NCBI RefSeq assembly: GCF_002575655.3
Contig: NC_053039.3
Coordinates: 45,943,290-46,007,289 of the forward strand
Reading direction: 5' to 3'
Length of the DNA: 64,000 nucleotides
Source: Aegilops tauschii subsp. strangulata
Lineage: Eukaryota > Streptophyta > Magnoliopsida > Poales > Poaceae
The notes beneath the pieces were generated by a model. It had not been told where the DNA came from. It did no database searches and saw only the letters and a list, made by a program, of their open reading frames with translations. Shown here piece after piece: positions 33,427 to 45,452 of the stretch (the first letter of the stretch is position 1; each line of letters opens with the position of its first letter). The position numbers were made by a program, and so were the translations under genes.

Positions 33427-35523
33427 TGCTACCTCTTGAGCACTGCGTTGGTTTTCCCTTGAAGAGGAAAGGGTGATGCAGCAAAGTAGCATAAGTATTT
33501 CCCCCAGTTTTTGAGAACCAAGGTATCAATCCAGTAGGAGGCCACGCAAGAGTCCCTCGCACCTACACAAACAAATAAATCCTCGCAACCAACGCGATAA
33601 AGGGTTGTCAATCCCTACACGATCACTTACGAGAGTGAGATCTGATAGATATGATAAGATAATATTTTTGGTATTTTTATGATAAAGATGCAAAGTAAAG
33701 AAAACTAAATAAAAACAGCACCAGAAATAGCTAAGTGTTGGAAGATTAATATGATGGAAAATAGACCCGGGGGCCATAGGTTGCACTACTGGCTTCTCTC
33801 GAGAGCATAAGTATTTACGGTGGGTGAACAAATTACTGTTGAGCAATTGACAGAATTGAGCATAGTTATGAGAATATCTTGGTATGATCATGTATATAGG
33901 CATCACATCCGAGACAAGTCGACCGACTCCTGCCTGCATCTACTACTATTACTCCACACATCGACCGCTATCCAGCATGCATCTAGAGTATTAAGTTCAT
34001 AAGAACAGAGTAACGCCTTAAGCAAACAAATAAATCCTCGCACGAGTCCCTCGCACGAGTCCCTCGCACCTACACAAACAAATAAATCCTCGCAACCAAC
34101 GCGATAAGGGGTTGTCAATCCCTACATGGTCACTTACGAGAGTGAGATCTGATAGATATGATAAGATAATATTTTTGGTATTTTTATGATAAAGATGCAA
34201 AGTAAAGAAAACAAAATAAAAACGGCACCAGAAATAGCTAAGTGTTGGAAGATTAATATGATGGAAAATAGACCCGGGGGCCATAGGTTTCACTAGTGGC
34301 TTATCTCGAGAGCATAAGTATTTACGGTGGGTGAACAAATTACTGTTGAGCAATTGACAGAATTGAGCATAGTTATGAGAATATCTAGGTATGATCATGT
34401 ATATAGGCATCACGTCCGAGACAAGTAGACCGGCTCCTGCCTGCATCTACTACTATTACTCCACACATCGACCGCTATCCAGCATGCATCTAGAGTATTA
34501 AGTTCATAAGAACAGAGTAATGCCTTAAGCAAGATGACATGATGTAGAGGGATAAACTCATGCAATATGATATAAGCCCCATCTTGTTATCCTCGATGGC
34601 AACAATACAATACGTGCCTTCCTGCCCCTACTGTCACTGGGAAAGGACACCGCAAGATTGAACCCAAAGCTAAGCACTTCTCCCATTGCAAGAAAGATCA
34701 ATCTAGTAGGCCAAACCAAACTGATAATTTGAAGAGACTTGCAAAGATAACCAATCATACATAAAAGAATTCAGAAGATTCAAATATTGTTCATAGATAA
34801 ACTTGATCATAAACCCACAATTCATCGGTCTCAATAAACACACCGCAAAAGAAGATTACATCGAATAGATCTCCACAAGAGAGGGGGAGAACATTGTATT
34901 GAGATCCAAAAAGAGAGAAGAAGCCATCTAGCTAATAACTATGGACCCGAAGGTCTGAGGTAAACTACTCACACTTCATCGGAGGGGCTATGGTGTTGAT
35001 GTAGAAGCCCTCCGTGATCGATGCCCCCTCCGGCGGAGCTGGGGAACAGGCCCCAAGATGGGATCTCACGGGTATAGAAGGTTGCGGCGGTGGAATTAGG
35101 TTTTTGGCTCCGTATATGGTAGTTTGGGGGTACGTAGGTATATATAGGAGGAAGAAGTACGTCGGTGGAGCAACAGGGGGCCCACGAGGGTGGAGGGCGC
35201 GCCTGGGGGGGGGGTAGGCGCGCACCCCTACCTCGTGGCCTCCTGTTTGATGTCTTGACGTAGGGTCCAAGTCCTCTGGATCACGTTCGTTTCGAAAATC
35301 ACATTCCCGAAGGTTTCATTCCGTTTGGACTCCGTTTGATATTCTTTTTCTGCGAAACTCTGAAATAGGCACAAAAAAAACAGCAATTCTGGGCTGGGCC
35401 TCCGGTTAATAGGTTAGTCCTAAAAGTAATATAAAAGTGTATAATAAAGCCCAATAATGTCCACAACAGAATATAATATAGCATGGAACAATCAAAAATT
35501 ATAGATACGTTGGAGACGTATCA
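33427..35523 (-). repeat. Athila-group LTR with internal partial duplication
   Basis: About 2.1 kb instead of 1.6 kb. LTR sequence runs normally to about 34025 (AAGCAA), then jumps back roughly 450 bp to a point already passed (ACAAATAAATCCTCGC), with two extra copies of CACGAGTCCCTCG at the joint. It then continues to the LTR end. It is flanked by GAGGG on both sides (33422-33426, 35524-35528), so on its own it has solo-LTR structure. Confidence 0.8.
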
Positions 35524-35720
35524 GAGGGGGGGGGGTGTTGAGTATATTTGTGTTGCATGTATTATGTATATTGTGGCCCACCTCCTTGTTGGGTAACGTA
35601 GCATGAAATTTCAAAAAATATTCTACGCTTACGCAAGATCTATCGAGGATATGCAGAGCAACGAGAGGGGAGAGTGTGTCCACGTACCCTCCTAGACCGA
35701 AAGCGGAAGCGTTTAGTAAC
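35524..35720 (+). repeat. Duplicate of the right-hand host flank
   Basis: Matches 45393-45586: the copia X G-run PPT (10 G here, 7 G there), the first 51 bp of its 3' LTR (from 35536, TGTTGAGTATATTTG), and the first 134 bp of the nested Angela-like LTR (from 35587). It ends at GTTTAGTAAC and joins abruptly to Athila LTR sequence. Confidence 0.88.
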
Positions 35721-38465
35721 AGCAATTCTGGGCTGGGCCTCCGGTTAATAGGTTAGTCCCAAAAGTAATATAAAAGTGTATAATAAAGCACAATAATGTC
35801 CAAAACAGAATATAATATAGCATGGAACAATCAAAAATTATAGATACGTTGGAGACGTATCAAGCATCCCGAAGCTTAATTCCTGCTCGTCCTTGAGTAG
35901 GTAAATGATAAAAATAGAATTTTTGATGTGGAATGCTACTTGGCATAATTTCAATGTAATTCTTATTAATTGTGGTATGAATATTCAGATCCGAAAGATT
36001 CAAGATAAAAGTTTAATATTGACATAAAAATAATAATACTTCAAGCATACTAACTTAAGCAATTATGTCTTCTCAAAATAACATGGCCAAAGAAATTTAT
36101 CCCTACAAAATCATATAGTCTGGCTATGCTCTGTCTTCACCACACAAAATATTTAAATCATGCACAACCCCGATGACAAGCCAAGCAATTGTTTCATACT
36201 TTTGATGTTCTCAAACTTTTTCAATCTTCACGCAATACATGAGCGTGAGCCATGGACATAGCACTATATGTGGAATAGAATGGTGGTTGTGGAGAAGACA
36301 AAAAAGGGAGAAGATAGTATCACATCAACTAGGCGTATCAACGGGCTACGGAGATGCCCATTAATAGATATCAATGTGAGTGAGTAGGGATTGCCATGCA
36401 ACGGATGCACTAGAGCTATAAGTATATGAAAGCTCAACAAAAGAAACTAAGTGGGTGTGCATCCAACTCGCTTGCTCACGAAGACCTAGGGCATTTTGAG
36501 GAAGCCCATCATTGGAATATACAAGCCAAGTTCTATAATGAAAATTTCCCACTAGTAAATGAAAGTGATATCATAGGAGACTCTCTATCATGAAGATCAT
36601 GGTGCTACTTTGAAGCACAAGTGTGGTAAAAGGATAGTAACATTGTCCCTTCTCTCGTTTTCTCTCATTTTTTTATTTGGGCCTTTTTTCTCTTTTTTAT
36701 GGCCTCTTTTCTTTTATTTTTTTATTTTTTTGTCCGGAGTCTCATCCCGACTTGTGGGGGGAATCATAGTCTCCATCATCCTTTCCTCACTTGGGACAAT
36801 GCTCTAAAAATGATGATCATCACACTTTTATTTTCTTACAACTCAACAATTACAACTCAATATTTAGAACAGAATATGACTCTATATGAATGCCTCCGGT
36901 GGTGTGTCGGGATATGCAATGAATCAAGAGTGACATGTATGAAAGAATTATGAACGGTGGCTTTGCCACAAATACAATGTCAACTACATGATCATGCAAA
37001 GCAATATGACTATGATGGAGCGTGTCATAGTAAACGGAACGGTGGTAAGTTGCATGGAAATATATCTCGGAATGGCTATGGAAATGCCATGATAGGTAGG
37101 TATGGTGTCTGTTTTGAGGAAGGTATATGGTGGGTGTATGATACCGGCGAAAAGTGTGCGGTATTAGAGAGGCTAGCAATGGTGGAAGGAAGAAAAGTGC
37201 GTATAATCCATGGACTCAACATTAGTCATAAAGAACTCATATACTTATTGAAAAAATCTACAATTTATCAAAGCAAAGTATTACGCACATGCTCCTAGGG
37301 GGATAGATTGGTAGGAAAAGACCATCGCTCGTCCCCGACCGCCACTCATAAGGAAGACAATCAATAAATAAATCATGCTCCGACTTCATCACATAACGGT
37401 TCACCATACGTGCATGCTACGGGAATCACAAACTTTAACACAAGTATTTCTCAAATTAAAAACTACTCAACTAGCATGACTCTAATATCACCATCTTCAT
37501 ATCTCAAAACAATTATCAAGCATCAAACTTCTCATAGTATTCAACACACTCATAAGAATTTTTCTTTTACTAATCTTGTATGCCTATTATTTTTAAGAAA
37601 ACTACCATGCTGTTTTGTAGGACTCTCAAAATAATCTAAGTGAAGCATGAGAGAACAATAGTTTCTATAAAACAAAATCACCACCGTGCTCTAAAAGATA
37701 TAAGTGAAGCACTAGAGCAAAAACTATATAACTCAAAAGATATAAGTGAAGCACATAGAGTATTCTAATAATTTCCGAATCATGTGTGTCTCTCTCAAAC
37801 GGTGTGTACAGTAAGGATGATTGTGGTAAAATAAAAAGCAAAGACTCAAATAATACAAGATGCTCCAAGCAAAACACATATCATGTGGTGAATAAAAATA
37901 TAGCTCCAAGTAAAGTTTCCGATGGAAGTAGACGAAAGAGGGGATGCCTTCCGGGGCATCCCCAAGCTTTGGCTTTTAGGTGTCCTTAGATTATCTTGGG
38001 GTGCCTTGGGCATCCCCAAGCTTAGGCTATTGCCACTCCTTGTTCCATAATCCATCAAATCTTTTACCCAAAACTTGAAAACTTCACAACACAAAACTTA
38101 ACAGAAAATCTCGTGAGCTCCGTTAGCGGAAGAAAACAAAACACCACTTAAAGGTACTGTAATGAACTCATTCTTTATTTATATTGGTATTAAACCTACT
38201 GTATTCCAACTTCTCTATGGTTTATAAACTATTTTACTAGCCATAGATTCATCAAAATAAGCAAACAACACACGAAAAACAGAATCTGTCAAAAACAGAA
38301 CAGTCTGTAGTAATCTGTAACTAACGAAAACTTATGGAACTCCAAAAAAATCAACCAAAATAGTAAGACCTAGAAAATTTGTTTATTGATCAGAAGCAAT
38401 TGGAATCAATATTTTATCACATTCTGGGGATTTTTTACAATTGTTTTCGTGAACAGAAAGTTTCA
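35721..38465 (-). other. LTR tail (to 35862) plus internal region a
   Basis: The last approximately 140 bp of an Athila-group LTR, then about 2.6 kb of A+T-rich non-coding internal region. This is alignable to 1752-4380 but more diverged (no TC microsatellite; one base change in the PPT motif, GCATCCCGAAGC). PPT-like 14/15-mers recur at 37956-37969 and 38010-38024. No gene is supported. It ends at AAAGTTTC, where copia X sequence begins. Confidence 0.8.
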
Positions 38466-39363
38466 CACCTATCACTCATATCGGTAGCACTCATTTTCCT
38501 TCTAGTTCCACACCTATCACTATATCTAATGTCCTTGTTTCACCTGACTTAGTCACTAACTTAGTTTATGTTCGTCGTCTTACTCGTGAGAACCCCCTTA
38601 CTGTTGAATTTGACGGTGTTGGTTTTTCTGTGAAGGACGCCCATACCCGGATGGTCCTCCACCGATGTGACAGCCCTGATGAACTCTATCCCGTGCACGC
38701 CGATGCCTCCACCTCCACACCCTTCGCCTTCGCCGTCGGCGTCGACCTTTGGCATGCTCGCTTGAGTCATCCCAACTCCGCCATTTTGCGTCAGATTCTT
38801 AGAAGTTTTTCTTTCTCATGTAATAAGCTCGATGAGCATACTTGTGAGGCTTGTCGTTTGGGCAAGCACGTTCGTCTTCCCTTTAGTGCGTCTACCACAG
38901 TTTCCACTTTTCCGTTTCAATTACTTCATAATGATGTTTGGACGTCTCCCGTTGCAAGTAACACGGGCTATCTATACTATTTGGTGATTTTAGATGATTA
39001 TTCTCACTATGTGTGGACTTTTCCTATTCATCGTAAATCCGATGCTTTAGCCACTCTCACCTCATTTTATTCCTATGTCACCACACAGTTCGGTCGCCCC
39101 ATTCTTGCACTCCAAACCGATAACGGAAAAGAGTTTGACAACGTCGCTCTTCGCACACTTCTTGCCTCTCACGGCACCATCTTCCGTCTGACTTGCCCTT
39201 ACACGTCTCAGCAGAACGGCCGCGCCGAGCTTATCCTCCGCACTCTTAATGACTGTGTTCGCACATTAATCTTCCACTCTAATGTGCCCGCTCGGTTTTG
39301 GCCCGATGCTCTCGCCACCGCCACTCTTTTAGTTAACATTCGTCCGTGTCGTCCTCGGTGGAA
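38466..39363 (+). pseudogene. Second copy of copia X integrase region
   Basis: Frame running from the region before integrase (SPDLVTNLVYVRRLTRENPL) through the zinc-binding start LWHARLSHPNSAILRQIL with CEACRLGKH, to the catalytic core (HNDVWTSP, LQTDNGKEFDNV). It ends at the same codon where Athila element 1 inserted (TGGAA, 39359-39363). From 39158 it is nearly base-for-base window positions 1-206. This is a copied block, not an independent insertion, because the downstream Athila LTR joins at the same base. Confidence 0.88.
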
Positions 39364-40948
39364 TGCTACCTCTGGAGCACTGCGTTAGTTTTCCCTTGAA
39401 GAGGAAAGAGTGATGCAGCAAAGTAGCGTAAGTATTTCTCTCAGTTTTTGAGAACCAAGGTATCAATCCAGTAGGAGGCTACATGCAAGTCCCTCGTACC
39501 TACACAAACAAATAAATCCTCACAACCAACGCGATAAGGGGTTGACAATCCCTACACGGTCACTTATGAGAGTGAGATCTGATAGATATGATAGGATAAT
39601 ATTTTTGGTATTTTTGTGATAAAGATGCAAAGTAAAATAAAAGCAAAGTAAAAAAGCAACGGAAATAACTAAGTGTTGGAAGATTAATATGATGAAGATA
39701 GACCCGGGGGCCATAGGTTTCACTAGTGGCTTCTCTCAAGAGCATAAGTATTTTACGGCGGGTGAACAAATTACTGTTGAGCAATTGACAGAATTGAGCA
39801 TAGTTATGGGAATATCTAGGTATGATCATGTATATAGGCATCACGTCCGAGACAAGTAGACCGACTCCTGCCTGCATCTACTACTATTACTCCACACATC
39901 GACCGCTATCCCAGCATGCATCTAGAGTATTAAGTTCATAAGAACATAGTAACGCCTTAAGCAAGATGACATGATGTAGAGGGATAAATTCATGCAATAT
40001 GATAAAAACCCCATCTTGTTATCCTCGATGGCAACAATACAATACGTGCCTTGCTGCCCCTACTGTCACTGGGAAAGGACACCGCAAGATTGAACCCAAA
40101 ACTAAGTACTTCTCCCATTGCAAGAAAGATCAATCTAGTAGGCCAAACCAAACTGATAATTCGAAGAGACTTGCAAAGATAACCAATCATATATAAAAGA
40201 ATTCAGAAGATTCAAATATTGTTCATAGAAAAACTTGATCATAAACGCACAATTCATCGGTCTCAACAAACACACCGCAAAAGAAGATTACATCGAATAG
40301 ATCTCCACGAGAGAGGGGAAGAACATTGTATCGAGATCCAAAAAGAGAGAAGAAGCCATCTTGCTAATAACTATGGACCCGAAGGTCTGAGGTAAACTAC
40401 TCACACTTCATCGGAGAGGCTATGGTGTTGATGTAGAAGCCCTCCGTGATGGATGCCCCCTCCGGCGGAGCTCCGGAACAGGCCCCAAGATGGGATCACG
40501 TGGGTACAGAAGGTTGCGGCAGTGGAATTAGGGTTTTGGCTTCGTATCTGATCGTTTGGGGGCTCGTAGGTATATATAGCAGGAAGGAGTACGTCGGTGG
40601 AGCAACGTGGGGCCCACGAGGGTGGAGGGCGCGCCCGGGGGTGTAGGCACGCCCCCTACCTCGTGGCTTCCTGGAAGCTTCCTTGACGTAGGGTCCAAGT
40701 CTCCTGGATCATGTTCGTTCCGAAAATCACGTCCCCGAAGGTTTCATTCCGTTTGGACTCCGTTTGATAGTCTTTTTCTGCGAAACTCTGAAATAGGCAA
40801 AAAAACAGCAATTCTGGGCTAGGCCTCCGGTTAATAGGTTAGTCCCAAAAATAATATAAAAGTGAATAATAAAGCCCAATAATGTCCAAAACATAAGATA
40901 ATATAGCATGGAGCAATAAAAAATTATAGATACATTGGAGACGTATCA
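39364..40948 (-). repeat. Athila-group LTR in the copied block
   Basis: 1585 bp. Colinear with 207-1751 at offset 39157 with few differences, but it retains about 40 bp deleted there. No partner LTR of this subtype follows. Confidence 0.9.
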
Positions 40949-41782
40949 AGCATCCCCAAGCTTAATTCCTGCTCGTCCTCAAGTAGGTAAATGATAAAAA
41001 CAGAATTTTTGATGCGGAATGCTACTAGGCATAATTTCAATGTAATTCTTCTTAATTGTGGTATGAATATTCAGATCCGAAAGATTCAAGATAAAAGTTC
41101 ATATTGACATAAAAATAATAATACTTCAAGCATACTAACTAAGCAAGTATGTCCTCTCAAAATAACATGGCCAAAGAAAGTTCATCCCTACAAAATCATA
41201 TAGTTTAGTCATGCTCCATTTTCGTCACACAAGAATGCTCTCATCATGCAGAACCCCGATGACAAGCCAAGCAATTGTTTCATACTTTAGTAATCTCAAA
41301 CTTTTTCAACCTTCACGCAATACATGAGCGCGAGCCATGGACATAGCACTATGGGTGGAATAGAATATGATGATGGGGGTTATGTGGAGAAGACAAAAAA
41401 AGGAGAAAGTCTCACATCAACGAGGCTAATCAATGAGCTATGGAGATGCCCATCGATTGATGTTAATGCAAGGAGTAGGGATTGGCATGCAACGGATGCA
41501 CTAGAGCTATAAATATATGAAAGCTCAACAAAAGAAACTAAGTGGGTGTGCATCCAACTTGCTTGCTCACGAACACCTAGGGCACTTGAGGAGGCAAATT
41601 GTTGGAATATACAAGCCAAGTTCTATAATGAAAAATTCCCACTAGTATATAAAAGTGACAAAACAAGAGACTCTCTATCATGAAGATTATGGTGCTACTT
41701 TGAAGCACAAGTGTGGTAAAAGATAGTAACATTGTCCCTTCTCTCTTTTTCTCCCTTTTTTTGGGCCTTCTCTTTTTTATGG

Positions 41783-41821
<39 letters not shown>

Positions 41822-43798
41822 TTTATTCCTCACTTGGGACAATGCTCTAGAAAATGATGATCATCACACTTCTATTTATTTACAACTCAATGATTACAAC
41901 TCGATACTAGAACAAAGTATGACTCTATATGAATGCCTCCGGCGGTGTACCGGGATATGCAATGAACCAAGAGTGACATGTATGAAAGAATTATGAACGG
42001 TGGCTTTGCCACAAATACTATGTCAACTACATGATCATGCAAAGCAATATGAGAATGATGAACGTGTCATGACAAACGGAATGGTGGAAAGTTGCATGGC
42101 AATATATCTAGGAATGGCTATGGAAATGCCATAATAGGTAGGTATGGTGGCTGTTTTGAGGAAGATATAAGGAGGTTTATGTGTGAAAGAGCGTATCATA
42201 TCACGGGGTTTGGATGCACCGGCGAAGTTTTCACCAACTCTCAATGTGAGAAAGGGCAATGCACGGTACCGAAGAGGCTAGCAATGATGGAAAGGTGAGA
42301 GTGCGTATAATCCATGGACTCAACATTAGTCATAAAGAACTCACATACTTATTGCAAAAATATACAAGTCATCAAAAACCAAGCACTACGCGCATGCTCC
42401 TAGGGGGATAGATTGGTAGGAAAAGACCATCGCTCGTCCCCGACCGCCACTCATAAGGAGGACAATCAAAGCACACCTCATGTTTCAAATTTGTTACATC
42501 ACATTTACCATACGTGCATGCTACGGGACTTGCAAACTTCAACACAAGTATTTCTCAAATTCACAACTACTCAACTGGCACAACTTTAATATCACTACCT
42601 CCGTAGCTCAAAACATTCATCAAGCATCAAACTTCTCTTAGTATTCAACGCACTCATAAGAAAGTTTTTACTAATCTTGAATACCTAGAATATTAGGATT
42701 TTTTAAGCAAATTACCATGCTATTTAAGACTCTCAAAATAATCTAAATGAAGCATGAGAGATCAATAGTTTCCATAAAACAAATCCACCACCGTGCTCTA
42801 AAAGATATAAGTGAAGTACTAGAGCAAAAACTATATAACTCAAAAGATATAAGTGAAGCACATAGAGTATTCTAATAATTTCCGAATTGTGTGTGTCTCT
42901 CTCAATAGGTGTGTACAGCAAGGATGATTGTGGTAAAGTAAAAAGCGAAGACTCAAATCATACAAGACGCTCCAAGCAAAACACATATCATGTGGTGAAT
43001 AAAAATATAGCTCCAAGTAAAGTTACCGATGGAAGTAGACGAAAGAGGGGATGCCTTCCGGGGCATCCCCAAGCTTTGGCCTTTTGGTGTCCTTAGATTA
43101 TCTTGGGGGTGCCATGGGCATCCCCAAGCTTAGGCTCTTGCCACTCCTTGTTCCATAATCCATCAAATCTTTCACCCAAAACTTGAAAACTTCACAACAC
43201 AAAACTTAACAGAAAATTTCATGAGCTCCGTTAGCGAAAGAAAACAAAAGACCACTTCAAGGTACTGTAATGAACTCATTCTTTATTTATATTGCTGTTG
43301 AACCTACTTTATTCCAACTTCTCTATGGTTTATAAACTCTTTTACTAGCCATAGAATCATCAAAATAAGCAAACAACACACGAAAAACAGAATCTGTCAA
43401 AAACAGAACAGTCTGTAGTAATCTGTAACTAACGCAAACGTATGGAACTCCAAAAAATCAGCCAAAATAGGAAGACCTAGACAATTTGTTTATTGATCAG
43501 AAGCAATTGGAATCAATATTTTATCACGTTCTGATGATCTTTAACAATTGTTTTCGTGAACAGAGAGTTTCTGGAATTTTCTGCAAGATCAAATAACTAT
43601 CATCCAAGAAGATCCTATAGGTTAAACTTGGCACAAACACTAATTAAGACATAAAAAGACATCTAACCAGAGGCTAGATCAAAGATTTATTCCTAAACAG
43701 AAGCAAAAAGCAAAAAACTAAAAATAAAATTGGGTTGCCTCCCAACAAGCGCTATCGTTTAACGCCCCTAGCTAGGCATAATAGCAAGGAAACCTTCT
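40949..43798 (-). other. Athila-group internal region b
   Basis: Nearly identical to 1752 to about 4575, including a TC run at about 41786-41819 and PPT-like motifs at 43063-43076 and 43118-43132. At about 43780 it jumps from the 3' edge of the missing gag to AGGAAACCTTCT next to an LTR; gag and the primer-binding site are deleted. No gene. Confidence 0.82.
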
Positions 43799-45392
43799 TG
43801 CTACCTCTTGAGCACTGCGTTGGTTTTCCCTTGAAGAGGAAAGGGTGATGCAGCAAAGTAGCGTAAGTATTTGCCTCAGTTTTTGAGAACCAAGGTATCA
43901 ATCCAGTAGGAGGCCACGCACGAGTCCCTCGCACCTACACAAACAAATAAATCCTCGCAACCAACGCGATAAGGGGTTGTCAATCCCTACATGGTCACTT
44001 ACGAGAGTGAGATCTGATAGATATGATAAGATAATATTTTGGTATTTTTATGATAAAGATGCAAAGTAAAGAAAACAAAATAAAAACGGCACCAGAAATA
44101 GCTAAGTGTTGGAAGATTAATATGATGGAAAATAGACCCGGGGGCCATAGGTTTCACTAGTGGCTTATCTCGAGAGCATAAGTATTTACGGTGGGTGAAC
44201 AAATTACTGTTGAGCAATTGACAGAATTGAGCATAGTTATGAGAATATCTAGGTATGATCATGTATATAGGCATCACGTCCGAGACAAGTAGACCGGCTC
44301 CTGCCTGCATCTACTACTATTACTCCACACATCGACCGCTATGTAGCATGCATCTAGAGTATTAAGTTCATAAGAACAGAGTAACGCCTTAAGCAAGATG
44401 ACATGATGTAGAGGGATAAACTCATGCAATATGATATAAGCCCCATCTTGTTATCCTCGATGGCAACAATACAATATGTGCCTTCCTGCCCCTACTGTCA
44501 CTGGGAAAGGACACCGCAAGATTGAACCCAAAGCTAAGCACTTCTCCCATTGCAAGAAAGATCAATCTAGTAGGCCAAACCAAACTGATAATTCGAAGAG
44601 ACTTGCAAAGATAACCAATCATACATAAAAGAATTCAGAAGATTCAAATATTGTTCATAGATAAACTTGATCATAAACCCACAATTCATCGGTCTCAATA
44701 AACACACCGCAAAAGAAGATTACATCGAATAGATCTCCACAAGAGAGGGGGAGAACATTGTATTGAGATCCAAAAAGAGAGAAGAAGCCATCTAGCTAAT
44801 AACTATGGACCCGAAGGTCTGAGGTAAACTACTCACACTTCATCGGAGGGGCTATGGTGTTGATGTAGAAGCCCTCCGTGATCGATGCCCCCTCCGGCGG
44901 AGCTCCGGAACAGGCCCCAAGATGGGATCTCACGGGTATAGAAGGTTGCGGCGGTGGAATTAGGTTTTTGGCTCCGTATATGGTAGTTTGGGGGTACGTA
45001 GGTATATATAGGAGGAAGAAGTACGTCGGTGGAGCAACAGGGGGCCCACGAGGGTGGAGGGCGCGCCTGGGGAGGGGGGGGGGTAGGCGCGCACCCCTAC
45101 CTCGTGGCCTCCTGTTTGATGTCTTGACGTAGGGTCCAAGTCCTCTGGATCACGTTCGTTTCAAAAATCACGTTCCCGAAGGTTTCATTCCGTTTGGACT
45201 CCGTTTGATATTCTTTTTCTGCGAAACTCTGAAATAGGCACACAAAAAACAGCAATTCTGGGCTAGGCCTCCGGTTAATAGGTTAGTCCTAAAAGTAATA
45301 TAAAAGTGTATAATAAAGCCCAATAATGTCCACAACAAAATATAATATAGCATGGAACAATCAAAAATTATAGATACGTTGGAGACGTATCA
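43799..45392 (-). repeat. 5' LTR of Athila-group composite 2
   Basis: 1594 bp. It shares subtype features with 34077-35523 (for example GGTAGGCGCGCACCCC and CCTGTTTGATGTC) rather than with element 1. It ends at the TSD GAGGG and the copia X PPT. Confidence 0.9.
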
Positions 45393-45452
45393 GAGGGGGG
45401 GTGTTGAGTATATTTGTGTTGCATGTATTATGTATATTGTGGCCTACCTCCT
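45393..45452 (+). repeat. copia X PPT and start of its 3' LTR
   Basis: GAGGGGGGG is the PPT of the oldest copia element. TGTTGAGTATATTTGTG starting at 45402 is its 3' LTR, cut after 51 bp by an Angela-like LTR. The rest lies beyond the nested insertions, outside the window. Confidence 0.8.

Larger units (their letters stand above)
33427..45392 (-). mobile_element. Rearranged Athila-group composite 2
   Basis: Bounded by GAGGG (33422-33426 and 45393-45397) within the PPT of copia X. Instead of LTR-internal-LTR it reads: LTR with internal duplication (33427-35523), copied host flank (35524-35720), LTR tail (35721-35862), internal region a (35863-38465), copia X fragment (38466-39363), LTR of element-1 type (39364-40948), internal region b (40949 to about 43779), then an LTR of its own type (43799-45392). 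It has no gag and no recognisable primer-binding site. It therefore records repeated illegitimate recombination or repair after one Athila-group insertion. Confidence 0.8.

Noticed and set aside
38466..39363. Independent second copia insertion
   Set aside because: It ends at exactly the same base as the copia/Athila joint at 206/207 and continues into the same LTR, so it is a copied block, not a new insertion.
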